A stretch of 64,000 nucleotides of DNA from JAKZVK01 sp965248255 (GTDB lineage Bacteria; Acidobacteriota; Terriglobia; Bryobacterales; UBA6623), in the NCBI GenBank assembly GCA_965248255.1, contig CBDFIW010000004.1:1674001-1738000 (forward strand). The letters are read 5' to 3'. Below the pieces are notes generated by a model. The model saw nothing but the letters and a program-made list of their open reading frames with translations. It ran no database searches and had not been told where the DNA came from. The position numbers were made by a program, and so were the translations under genes. Positions 37,279 through 45,153 of this stretch are shown in pieces; the stretch's first letter is position 1; each line of letters opens with the position of its first letter.

Positions 37279-38117
37279 TCCTGGTACTCCTGGTTCACGG
37301 CGAAGAAGCTTTCTTCCTGGCTGAAGACTGTGTCGAACATCTTGTGTTTGCGGATGATGATCTCGGCGAACAGTTTCCTTTGACGCAGCACGATCGCCCG
37401 CATCCGTACCAGCTCCAGCACGGCGAGAAACGTGGCGATCAGCGCCGGCAAACTCGGTTGCCGCTCGAACACGTCACGCAGCGAGACCGGCGCATCCTCG
37501 GCGAGCAGGAGGTTCTTGAGGAATTGTATGCGGCTCGCTACCGACACCTCTTCAGCGGTCACCTCGTAGGCAGGCCGGTTTTTGGCCCGCTCCAGCACTC
37601 CGTCGAACGTCTTGACCAGGTCGAACAGGTCGACTGCGAGGTCGGGCTCTTCGCCTTCATCGAGGAACGCCTGGATCGGCGGATTCGACCAAACGTTCTC
37701 CTCGACCAGCCGCTTCTCTCGTAACATTTGCGCTGCCTGAGCGAACTTCTCGTGCTCGAGCAGTTGCTCGACAAGGTCCTGGCGCGGGTCGTCTTCCTCG
37801 CCCTCGGGGGTGAGCGGGTCCTTGGGCAGCAACAGCCGCGACTTGATGTGGATCAGCGTCGCTGCCATGAAGACGAACTCGCCGCCGAGGTCGATATTCA
37901 ACTCCTCGGCGTGGCGCAGGTAGTCGAGATACTGTTCGGTGATCTTGGCTATCGGGATGTCGTAGATATCGATCTTCTGATTGCGGATGAGGCTGAGCAG
38001 AAGGTCAAGCGGGCCGTCGAACTGGTCGAGATGAACCCTGAGAGGCGACGCTTCGTGGTCCTCCGGCGGCTCCGTCGCCGGCTCCTGCTGGACGGTGGAA
38101 GGAGTGGTCTCGTTCAC
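37275..38117 (-). CDS. scpA: Segregation and condensation protein A
   Basis: A 280-residue kleisin of the Smc complex. The N-terminal motif VHLDQFDGPLDLLLSLIRNQ and IDIYDIPIAKITEQYLDYL are diagnostic, with FVFMAATLIHIKSRLLLP next and the C-terminal winged helix near FLAVLELVRMRAIVLRQRKL. It is the first gene of the scpA-scpB-Rieske-rluB-CoA-binding run and divergent from the deacetylase-like gene 100 bases away. Confidence 0.95.
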   Translation of the reverse strand: MNETTPSTVQQEPATEPPEDHEASPLRVHLDQFDGPLDLLLSLIRNQKIDIYDIPIAKITEQYLDYLRHAEELNIDLGGEFVFMAATLIHIKSRLLLPKDPLTPEGEEDDPRQDLVEQLLEHEKFAQAAQMLREKRLVEENVWSNPPIQAFLDEGEEPDLAVDLFDLVKTFDGVLERAKNRPAYEVTAEEVSVASRIQFLKNLLLAEDAPVSLRDVFERQPSLPALIATFLAVLELVRMRAIVLRQRKLFAEIIIRKHKMFDTVFSQEESFFAVNQEYQD

Positions 38118-38216
38118 TAAGAAGACGCTGGCTGAGTCAGGGAGGGCATCGGAATCAAAGGCCGCGGGGACGTCGGCCAGGCGCCCGCTCCGCCCGCAGC
38201 CACCCGATAATGTAAC

Positions 38217-39584
38217 ATGGCGAGGCTGGCGTCGTTCAGCCCGACCTTACAGCGGTCGTCGAACCCGCATTCCGTGCCTGCCACCATTCCCGTCATCGTC
38301 TGCATTGATGTTGAGCCGGATCCGCGAGCCGTCAATCCAGAGGACCCCGCTGACTGGATAGGATTCGAGAAGACACTCGAGGACCTCGGCGACTTCAGCG
38401 CGCTCCTGGAAGACGCCACCAAGTCGCCCGTGTATTTTGCATGGTTCCTGCGGATGGATCCCCAGATTGAGTACGTCTACTCTTCGCCGGAATGGGTCAT
38501 GTCCCGCTACGGGCGGCAGATTCGTAGCCTCGAGAAAATAGGCGACGGCGTGGGACTCCATATTCATCCCTGGCGGTGGGATGAGGATGCAGAATGCTGG
38601 ATAGCGGATTTTACCGGACGGCGATGGGGCGAACACTGTGTACAAACGGGGTTCGCCGCCTTTGAGCGAGCTTTCGGCCGCCCCTGCAGGATTTCCCGGT
38701 TTGGTGATCAGTGGCTGACCAACCACATTCTCACGCTGGCCGAGCGGCTCGGCGCCCGCTACGAGCTGTCGGCTGAACCCGGAAGATCACCCACGAAGAC
38801 GCTTGAACCGTCGATCGGTTTGATGCCGGATTACTCATCGACTCCACGGCATCCATACCAGCCGTCGGTGGAGAACTGTCTCAAACCCGATGGCGCCTCC
38901 AAACGCGAGTTGTGGATGATTCCCCTCAGCACGGGCAGAATGAATTGGCCCTCCGAGGTTCTTCGGGAGAGAGCTTGCCGCCTGGATCGAAAAAGCCCTG
39001 CAGAGACAGGAGGGAGATACCAGGGTTGGATCGATAGGGTGGACGCCCAGCACGTCGCGGGGTGGGCATGGGATCTCACAAGACCCGAGCGAACCGTGGA
39101 CGTTGAAGTCTACGACGGGGACCACCGCATTGCGACGGCGCCCGCTGGCTTATACAGGCCCGATTTGGTCGAAGCGGGTATTGGCAACGGAAGACACGGC
39201 TTCCTGTATCCTGTCGCAGACGCCCTCCGTGACGGTCGGAAGCACAAGATCACGGTAAGAGCGGCCGGGACGGACTTCCGGTTGAAGGGCGGCCCGGTCA
39301 GGCTCCGTTGCCGGTCGGGAGAGCCCCCTTCCGACGACTACCGGACCCTGAACCTCGGCGATGACCCCGCGATCATTTGTAATTTCATCGAAGCCCTCCT
39401 CAGTACGGAAGCGAATCTATACCTGGCCATAGTGATGAGATCCAGCTATTCGGCCTGCCGGCGTACGCGGCTTCATATCAAACGCAGCTTGGAATTCCTT
39501 GCGACCCATCCAAGGGCCTCCGAGTTCAGATTCGTGCCCCCCGCGGACGCCGTTGATATGATCAGCCGTGCAGGCCTCCGCTGA
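38217..39584 (+). CDS. Polysaccharide deacetylase-like protein with inserted GWA-type domain
   Basis: A 455-residue protein in three parts. Residues about 24-240 look like a NodB-type deacetylase barrel start: VIVCIDVEPDP with the catalytic-type Asp pair and VGLHIHPWRW with metal-type His. Residues about 265-355 match the GWA-type beta domain seen in sugar-modifying proteins: YQGWIDRVDAQHVAGWAWDL, then DLVEAGIGNGRHGFLYPV and LRDGRKHKITVRAAG. Residues about 365-455 (NLYLAIVMRSSYSACR, HIKRSLEFLATHP) read like the end of the barrel. No signal peptide is seen. Activity is inferred from motifs only. Confidence 0.6.
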   Translation: MARLASFSPTLQRSSNPHSVPATIPVIVCIDVEPDPRAVNPEDPADWIGFEKTLEDLGDFSALLEDATKSPVYFAWFLRMDPQIEYVYSSPEWVMSRYGRQIRSLEKIGDGVGLHIHPWRWDEDAECWIADFTGRRWGEHCVQTGFAAFERAFGRPCRISRFGDQWLTNHILTLAERLGARYELSAEPGRSPTKTLEPSIGLMPDYSSTPRHPYQPSVENCLKPDGASKRELWMIPLSTGRMNWPSEVLRERACRLDRKSPAETGGRYQGWIDRVDAQHVAGWAWDLTRPERTVDVEVYDGDHRIATAPAGLYRPDLVEAGIGNGRHGFLYPVADALRDGRKHKITVRAAGTDFRLKGGPVRLRCRSGEPPSDDYRTLNLGDDPAIICNFIEALLSTEANLYLAIVMRSSYSACRRTRLHIKRSLEFLATHPRASEFRFVPPADAVDMISRAGLR

Positions 39585-39669
39585 GTTGGATGAGCGCCAA
39601 GCTTGGTAAATGCTGTGTGCGCTTCGGAGGCTCGCCCTTGCCGCTGGAGTCGGTATCGGGCGACGCCGC

Positions 39670-41068
39670 TCAAAGCTTGCCTGCCCGTCGGACGTTCTTT
39701 CCCTTCTGTCCGGTCACCGCGTCGCCGAGATCGTCTCGTGCCTTTTCGGCCAGGCCCAGCAGGCGTTCGACGATCCGCGCGTGGGAGGCAGCCACATCAT
39801 GCCGCTCGCCGATGTCGTCGTCGAGGTTGAAGAGCATCGGTTGCCTGTTGCTTGCGCCCTCGCCCCACTGTGGCCGGTACACGTGCAGCTTCCAAGGGGC
39901 CGCTGCGGACGGCCTGCAGGCGTTCGTCACGATAGAAGGAGAAGGCTTCGTGCGGGGTCTCGGCACCGGCTTGCATCGACATCAGCGGCCAAATGTCTTT
40001 GCCGTCGAGGACGCGGTCGGTCGGCATGGCGGCGCCGGCGAGGTTGGCAGCCGTGGGAAGGAAGTCCATCGCCGTGGCCAATTCCGTTTGCACCCGCCCG
40101 GCGGGGATCTTGCCCGGCCAGCGCATGATGCAAGGCACACGCATGCCGCCCTCCCAGGTGGTGTTCTTACCTCCCCGCAACGGTCCGTTGGAGCCCGAGC
40201 GGTAGCCGCGGCGTGGCCAGGGTTGAATCGTGGCGCCGTTGTCGGTTGTGAAGATGACCAGCGTGTGCTCATCGATACCGGCTTCCCGCAGCGCCTCGAG
40301 CACCTCGCCTACCGACCAATCGATCTCCTCGATCACGTCGCCATAGAGACCGAGGGCCGAGCGCCCTTGAAACCGCGCCGAGGCCGCCAGGGGCCGATGG
40401 GGCATCGAGTGCGGCAGGTAGAGGAAGAACGGCTCGTCTTTGTGGTCGCGAATGAAACGAACGGCCTCCCGGGTGTAGCGCCGTGTTAGTTGTGCCTGGT
40501 CCGGGTGTTGCTCGACGCGTGCCTCGTTCCGCAAGATGGGCAGCGGGGGAGAGATCATCTTCTCCCTGCGGTAGTTATGATTCCCCATGTCGTTGCTGTA
40601 GGGGATTCCGAAGTAATGATCGAAGCCTTGACTAGTGGGCAGGAACTTCCGGTGGTGACCTAAATGCCACTTCCCGATGATTCCTGTTGCGTAGCCTCGC
40701 TCTTTAAGAATTTCCGCGATCGTGATTTCATCCGAGTGCAGCCCGGTATCGGAGTAAGGGAACAGCACACGATGTCCCAAGCCGACCCGCACCGGGTGAC
40801 TGCCGGTTAGCAGCGCCGCCCGCGACGGCGTACACACCGGCGCGGCGACATAGAAGTCCGTGAACCGTACCCCTTCGGCGGCCATGCGGTCGAGGTTCGG
40901 CGTCCGAAAGCTCGTCGCCCCGTAGACCCCGACGTCCCCATATCCTTGGTCGTCGGTGAAGATGATGACGAAGTTGGGCGGGCGGTCTGTTTGCGCGAGG
41001 GCGGGCGGTAGAAGAAAGATCAGGGTAAGAAAGAACCGGACCGCTAGTCTCTGCTTCGGCTTCGCCAT
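39670..41068 (-). CDS. Exported type I sulfatase, frameshifted near the C-terminus
   Basis: Arylsulfatase-family enzyme of about 465 residues. ATG 41068 opens a signal peptide (RLAVRFFLTLIFLLPPALAQ). Motifs are NFVIIFTDDQGYGDVG for calcium binding, the formylglycine site CTPSRAALLTG, GKWHLGHH and TTDNGA. One extra A at 39894-39895 (plus-strand AA) moves the end into another frame; without it RSGP-WKLHVYRPQWGEG continues through LFNLDDDIGERHDVA to a stop at 39670. As read, translation ends at 39797 with unrelated residues. No anaerobic or FGE-type maturase gene is in the window. Confidence 0.82.
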
Positions 41069-41156
41069 TTCGACCAGAATTGTAACCCACGAGGGTGTGC
41101 GGAGTTGTTGGAGACTGGGTTTGCGGCCTCGCGGGTCGCGCACCGCCGCGACAGAG

Positions 41157-41198
41157 GCGCGGGCGTGAGCCCGCGCGCCCGCGGATTTACATCCGCGG
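41157..41198. repeat. Two adjacent 8-bp-arm palindromes
   Basis: GCGCGGGC-GTGA-GCCCGCGC (41157-41176) and CCGCGGAT-TTAC-ATCCGCGG (41179-41198). The first is preceded by ACAGAG, as is the copy at 47391. They lie between the divergent sulfatase and aldolase genes. Confidence 0.75.
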
Positions 41199-41261
41199 CG
41201 CTGACCTTGCCGCGCTGCTTCTTTACTTTCGCGCGAGGCCCACGATAGGATACGAGTTCGC

Positions 41262-42050
41262 ATGGTCAAAACCGAGCGCGAGTATCGACAAGACATCGTC
41301 GATATCGGCCGTCTGGTCTATCAGAAAGGGTGGGTGGCGGCCAACGATGGGAACATCTCGATCCGGCTCGATCAGGAAACCATCCTCTCAACGCCGACCG
41401 GTGTCAGCAAGGGGATGATGCATCCCGACGACCTGATCACCGTCGACTACGAGGGCAACAAGATCCTAGGGCGACTCGAGCGCACGACCGAGATCGCCAT
41501 GCACTTGACGATCTATAAGATGCGCCCGGACGTTCAGGCGGTCGTTCACGCGCATCCGCCGGTTTCGACTGGGTTCGCGACGGCAGGTTTATCGTTGAAT
41601 AAAGCGTTGCTGCCCGAGGTCGTGATCGGCCTGGGATGTGTCCCGCTGGCCGAATACGGGTTGCCCGGGACGCCCGAGTTGACCGAGCCGATGCTCCCCC
41701 TGATCCCGAAGTACGACGCCATCCTGCTGGCCAACCACGGAGCCGTGTCGTACGGGAAAGACGTCAAGCAGGCGTTCTTTCGGATGGAGACGGTCGAGCA
41801 CTTCGCGCGCATCAACTTGGTGGCGGAGATTCTCGGCGGACCTCGTGTTCTGCCAGGCAAGGAAGTGCAAAAGCTCATCGAGTCGCGCGGACGTTACGGT
41901 GTCAGCTCGAATGCGCCGGTCGAGGCCGGCTGCCCGGTCTCGGCCGAGGAGACGGCCGGCGGGGCGGGTGACGGACCGGAACGTTTCACGGTTACGCGTG
42001 AAGAGTTGGTGCAGCTTGTCGAGGAAGCGATGCGGGCCAAAGGCGCGTAA
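41262..42050 (+). CDS. Class II aldolase, candidate microcompartment cargo
   Basis: A 262-residue zinc aldolase of the fuculose-1-phosphate aldolase group, cleaving a ketose 1-phosphate to DHAP and lactaldehyde. Zinc ligands are H96 and H98 in VVHAHPP and H159 in LANHGAV; E77 in RTTEIAMH is the catalytic acid. After the normal end (about residue 205) comes a Gly/Ala/Pro-rich linker and a predicted amphipathic helix, TVTREELVQLVEEAMRAKG, of the kind that targets enzymes to bacterial microcompartments. Shell genes follow 51 bases later. A rhamnulose phosphate aldolase role is equally possible. Confidence 0.85.
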   Translation: MVKTEREYRQDIVDIGRLVYQKGWVAANDGNISIRLDQETILSTPTGVSKGMMHPDDLITVDYEGNKILGRLERTTEIAMHLTIYKMRPDVQAVVHAHPPVSTGFATAGLSLNKALLPEVVIGLGCVPLAEYGLPGTPELTEPMLPLIPKYDAILLANHGAVSYGKDVKQAFFRMETVEHFARINLVAEILGGPRVLPGKEVQKLIESRGRYGVSSNAPVEAGCPVSAEETAGGAGDGPERFTVTREELVQLVEEAMRAKGA

Positions 42051-42101
42051 GCTATAAGAGGGGCCGAACCGTCGCCCGCATAACAAGAGGAGAACGAGTC
42101 A

Positions 42102-42392
42102 ATGGGCGAAGCCCTGGGAATGATTGAAACGCGTGGTCTGGTCGGGTTGATCGAGGCCGCGGACGCCATGGTGAAAGCGGCCAAGGTGACGCTGGTGGGC
42201 TGGGAGAAGATCGGGTCCGGTTACGTTACCGTCTTGTGCCGGGGGGACGTGGCCGCTGTCAAGGCCGCCACCGACGCCGGCGCTTCCGCGGCGCGGAAGA
42301 TCGGTGAGCTGATCGCGGTGCACGTGATTCCGCGACCGCACGCCAACATCGAGGACATCTTCTCGATTAGCCCCAAGTCGGGTAGCAAGTAG
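42102..42392 (+). CDS. BMC-H microcompartment shell protein (hexamer)
   Basis: A 96-residue single BMC domain that forms the hexagonal tiles of the shell. ALGMIETRGLVGLIEAADAM is the diagnostic head, VGWEKIGSGYVTVLCRGDVA and AVKAATDAGASAA follow, ending with VIPRPHANIEDIF. AGAGGAGAACG precedes the ATG. The closest relatives are EutM/PduA-type hexamers. Confidence 0.95.
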   Translation: MGEALGMIETRGLVGLIEAADAMVKAAKVTLVGWEKIGSGYVTVLCRGDVAAVKAATDAGASAARKIGELIAVHVIPRPHANIEDIFSISPKSGSK

Positions 42393-42416
42393 GACGACCG
42401 CCCGAGGGACGATCGT

Positions 42417-42716
42417 ATGTTGCTGGCCCGTGTTGTCGGTACGGTGGTCGCTACGCGCAAGGACCCCCGCCTGGAAGGCAAGAAGCTGCTGGTGCTGCGC
42501 CACGTCTCGCCCGAGGGCGGCGATCTGCCGGGCTACGTCATCGCGATCGATACGGTCGGCGCGGGCTATCGCGAGAAAGTGATCGCGGTTTCGGGCAGCT
42601 CGGCGCGTATGGCCTCGGGCATGAAGGACGCTCCGGTCGATACCGCCATCATCGGGATCGTCGATGAACTTGAACTCGACGACGCCCCTCAGAACAAATC
42701 ACTGCAGACAGGATAA
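42417..42716 (+). CDS. BMC-P shell vertex protein 1 (EutN/CcmL family)
   Basis: A 99-residue pentamer-forming protein that caps shell vertices. LLARVVGTVVATRKDP is the first strand with the family basic motif, LEGKKLLVLRHVSP and YVIAIDTVGAGYREKVIAVS follow, then DTAIIGIVDEL. It is the first of three tandem paralogues. Confidence 0.92.
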   Translation: MLLARVVGTVVATRKDPRLEGKKLLVLRHVSPEGGDLPGYVIAIDTVGAGYREKVIAVSGSSARMASGMKDAPVDTAIIGIVDELELDDAPQNKSLQTG

Positions 42717-42719
42717 GCA

Positions 42720-42995
42720 ATGCGACTGGGCCGTGTGGTGGGACGCGTCTGGGCATCAGCCAAGGTGGATCAGTTCGAAGGCGTGAAGCTGTTGCTGGTC
42801 CAGCCGATCACCGCCGGCGGTTCTGACACCGGGCTTCCGCTGGTGGCCGCGGATGCGGTGGGAGCCGGTGCCGGCGAGATGATCTACTGGTGCCGCGGGC
42901 GTGAGGCGAGCTTCGCCATGCTGCCCGACGAAGTCGGCGCGGACGCCGCTGTAGTGGGCATTGTCGATTCTGTTGACGTTGCCCCAGGGGAGTAG
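42720..42995 (+). CDS. BMC-P shell vertex protein 2 (EutN/CcmL family)
   Basis: A 91-residue paralogue of the previous gene, three bases downstream: RLGRVVGRVWASAKVDQFEG, KLLLVQPIT, LVAADAVGAGAGEMIYWCRG and DAAVVGIVDSVDV. The pore-region residues differ from its neighbours, as expected for distinct vertex types. Confidence 0.92.
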   Translation: MRLGRVVGRVWASAKVDQFEGVKLLLVQPITAGGSDTGLPLVAADAVGAGAGEMIYWCRGREASFAMLPDEVGADAAVVGIVDSVDVAPGE

Positions 42996-43001
42996 ACTGC
43001 C

Positions 43002-43286
43002 TTGCTGATGGGCCGCGTGATTGGTGCTGTTGTTGCGACGGCGAAGCATCCTTCGCACGGCGGACAGAAACTGCTGCTGGTCGCGCGGCTGGATCTTTCG
43101 GAGAATGTTACGGGTGAGCCCTTCGTCGCTGTGGATTCAGTGGACGCCGGCGGTGGCGACCGGGTGCTGCTCGCGACCGACGGCTGGGCCGCGATGACGG
43201 CGGTGAACCGTCCGCAATCGCCTATCGATGCAGCGGTCATTGGCGTTATCGACAGCGTCGATCTTATTGAGGACGCGGTTTATTGA
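43002..43286 (+). CDS. BMC-P shell vertex protein 3, stop codon formed by IS630
   Basis: A 94-residue EutN/CcmL paralogue: MGRVIGAVVATAKHPSHGGQ, KLLLVARLDL, FVAVDSVDAGGGDRVLLATD and DAAVIGVIDSVDLI. TTG 43002 has GGGGAG nine bases upstream; ATG 43008 is the alternative. An IS630 element begins at 43283. The last codons TAT TGA use its first bases; without the element and its TA duplication the codon after GTT would be TAG. So the insertion adds one Tyr and leaves the protein essentially whole. Confidence 0.92.
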   Translation: MLMGRVIGAVVATAKHPSHGGQKLLLVARLDLSENVTGEPFVAVDSVDAGGGDRVLLATDGWAAMTAVNRPQSPIDAAVIGVIDSVDLIEDAVY

Positions 43287-43304
43287 CTCCCGCATAATAT
43301 AGAG

Positions 43305-43841
43305 TCAGTCAAAACAAAGAGAAGACTGTTTCCAGAAGGCCGTGATCAAACGCGGTTTGCGGTACATGCGGCGGAGTGCCTTGCGGGCCCGCTCGTTCAG
43401 CTCGCCGTAGTCTTTCGGACAGACGTTCGGCAACTCGTGCTGCTTCCAGTAAGCCCAGATGTATTCCACCGGATTCAACTCCGGCGCATAGGGTGGCAAG
43501 TACTCGGTTGCGATGTGGCCTTCGGAGAGTTCGATGAACTCTTGCACCAGGCGGCTACGGTGCGCCGGCAGCCGATCCCAGACGATCAGCAGCGGGCGAT
43601 CGATATGACGTACCAACGCCTTGAGAAAGTCGATCACTTGCTCTTTGCCGATCGCACCGGGATAGAGCCGGAAGTAGAAGTTACGCAGCGTCAGCCCCGC
43701 CGAGACGGAAAGCTTCTCCCAGTTGAAGTTAAACTGCAGCACCGGTGTTTGGCCACGTGGCGCCCAGGTGCGGCAGCGATGCGGCTTCTGACTCAATCCG
43801 CTTTCGTCGATGAAGACGAGCGTACGGCCTTCGTTTTGGGC
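43305..43841 (-). CDS. IS630 transposase, catalytic half (OrfB), copy 1
   Basis: DDE_3-type catalytic half. Read from 43841 in the -1 frame it gives GRTLVFIDESGLSQKPH with the first catalytic Asp, then LIVWDRLPAHRSRLVQEFIE with the second and LPPYAPELNPVEYIWAYWK with the Glu. A TTG at 43796 could start a shorter protein, but that would miss the first Asp, so fusion to OrfA by frameshifting is needed for activity. Confidence 0.88.
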   Translation of the reverse strand, partial: AQNEGRTLVFIDESGLSQKPHRCRTWAPRGQTPVLQFNFNWEKLSVSAGLTLRNFYFRLYPGAIGKEQVIDFLKALVRHIDRPLLIVWDRLPAHRSRLVQEFIELSEGHIATEYLPPYAPELNPVEYIWAYWKQHELPNVCPKDYGELNERARKALRRMYRKPRLITAFWKQSSLCFD

Positions 43842-44320
43842 TTTTTTTTAATGCGCTTCCAGGTCTTGCGCTTCCAGGTGCGGATCCGCTCTTCGTTGCG
43901 CTCGCGCGCCTTTCCGGCCGGGCGTTGCGGGCTCCAGTCGAGCGCTCGCAGGATCTTCCAGGCGTGGCCTGCGTGGTATGCGACCCCGAACTCGTCTCCG
44001 GTCAGCCGAGCCACCCGCGGACAGCTCCACAGGGGCGTTGGGAAGCCGTGGGCTTCCGGGCCTTCCAGCAGCAGCGACGTCAGGCGTTCGCGTTGTGCGG
44101 CATCGAGGAGCGGCTTGCGTCCGGCGCGCCCGGCCTGGCGGAGTCCGGCCGCACCCTGCTCGCGGTATTGCCGCCGCCACTCACTGACGGTTTGGCGAGC
44201 GACGTTCAGCCGTCTCGCCGTCTCGGACTGATTGTGGCCTTGGTGGAGCAGCCGCATCGCTTCGAAACGGCGCTTCTCCAGCGCCTTGAAATCCCGCTTC
44301 ACACCTTTGGGGTTGCCCAT
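43793..44320 (-). CDS. IS630 transposase, DNA-binding half (OrfA), copy 1
   Basis: About 175 residues from ATG 44320, with helix-turn-helix HNQSETARRLNVARQTVSEW and a second winged-helix part. Near the end the zero-frame codons AAA AAA AAG (43849-43841) form the slippery heptamer A-AAA-AAG. A -1 slip there joins the OrfB frame exactly. Without it translation ends at 43793 with Ser/Lys residues. Confidence 0.88.
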   Translation of the reverse strand: MGNPKGVKRDFKALEKRRFEAMRLLHQGHNQSETARRLNVARQTVSEWRRQYREQGAAGLRQAGRAGRKPLLDAAQRERLTSLLLEGPEAHGFPTPLWSCPRVARLTGDEFGVAYHAGHAWKILRALDWSPQRPAGKARERNEERIRTWKRKTWKRIKKKPKTKAVRSSSSTKAD

Positions 44321-44387
44321 ACATATATAGATGCTCCACACTGTCAAAAAGTGTCATAATAATTTGCGGGATTCAATAGGTAAAACT

Positions 44388-44466
44388 GAGCCCGGAACGC
44401 CATTGAGGGGTCAAGAACCCGATTAGCCATCGAAAGCTGGGTACCCGTCACTGGCGTTCCGGGCTC
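44388..44466. repeat. 15-bp perfect inverted repeat next to IS630 copy 1
   Basis: GAGCCCGGAACGCCA (44388-44402) and TGGCGTTCCGGGCTC (44452-44466) are exact reverse complements with a 49-base loop; ATTGAGG and CCTCAAT add a second, shuffled pair. It was directly downstream of the shell genes before the insertion. No T-tract. Confidence 0.7.
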
Positions 44467-44509
44467 GGTTCCTCAATCGGCGTTCGTCAGTTTGAGGTCG
44501 AAGTCTTCA

Positions 44510-45052
44510 CTACCTCCTGCCGAAGGGCCGCTTCAGAAGAAGAACTCCAGCGCCCAATCCCAGCAGGAACTTCAGCATGTCGAGGGCAGTGTACGCGCCG
44601 TGCAACCGCCAGAAAGGGGCCGCCTCGGGCGGCGGGGGCTCGCGAGGCACGAAGTCCAATAGCCGGCCCAGGCGAACCGTCTCCGGCACCACGTAGAACT
44701 GCAGCACCAATGTAATCAACAGCATCACTCCTAGCCCGCCCAACATCAGCTTGCCGCCGCGCAGCCGTACCGCCAACCCGAACACAACAACCGCCAGCGG
44801 CACCTGTACCCAACCCCAGGCGCCGAAGAACCAGCGATTCACCTCGGAGGCCTGATGGCGCAGGACGAGGCGCAGATTCTCGGGCGAGAGCGCCGCGGCC
44901 GTCTCGGCCAGGCCCTCGCTCGGCGCGTCCAGCAGCCGGGCGGCAACAGCAAAACTCTGTGTCGCGACCAGCCACATGAACACGCTCGCCCCACACCAAG
45001 CACCAAGCAAGAAAAGAAGCACGCCGCGGAGAGTCATCAAGACCCAGGTCAT
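44510..45052 (-). CDS. Four-span membrane protein, DUF4149-like
   Basis: About 180 residues with four hydrophobic helices: LMTLRGVLLFLLGAWCGASV, FGAWGWVQVPLAVVVFGLAV, LMLGGLGVMLLITLVLQFYV and ALDMLKFLLGLGAGVLLL. ATG 45052 is preferred over a TTG at 45103 because the helix then starts near the N-terminus. The layout resembles TMEM205/DUF4149-type proteins; function is unknown. It is divergent from the transglutaminase gene. Confidence 0.6.
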   Translation of the reverse strand: MTWVLMTLRGVLLFLLGAWCGASVFMWLVATQSFAVAARLLDAPSEGLAETAAALSPENLRLVLRHQASEVNRWFFGAWGWVQVPLAVVVFGLAVRLRGGKLMLGGLGVMLLITLVLQFYVVPETVRLGRLLDFVPREPPPPEAAPFWRLHGAYTALDMLKFLLGLGAGVLLLKRPFGRR

Positions 45053-45153
45053 CACATAGCGGCGGCTGTTGGCAAGGGGTCGCTCGTGCTCCCGTCTCGG
45101 CAAGACCGCACTCTAAAGGCTCGGTTTGCATCCTCAACGGCTACAATCAAGCC

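Larger units (their letters stand above)
43283..44376 (-). mobile_element. IS630-family element, copy 1 (1094 bp)
   Basis: Ends TTGACTCCCGCA and (inverted) TTGAATCCCGCA, flanked by TA at 43281-43282 and 44377-44378, the IS630/Tc1 target duplication. Carries a two-frame transposase on the minus strand. Nearly identical to the copy at 62738 and closely related to the copy at 57522. Confidence 0.93.

Noticed and set aside
43002..43286. Last BMC-P gene as truncated by IS630
   Set aside because: Removing the element and one TA gives a TAG stop at the same codon, so the protein was already complete there.
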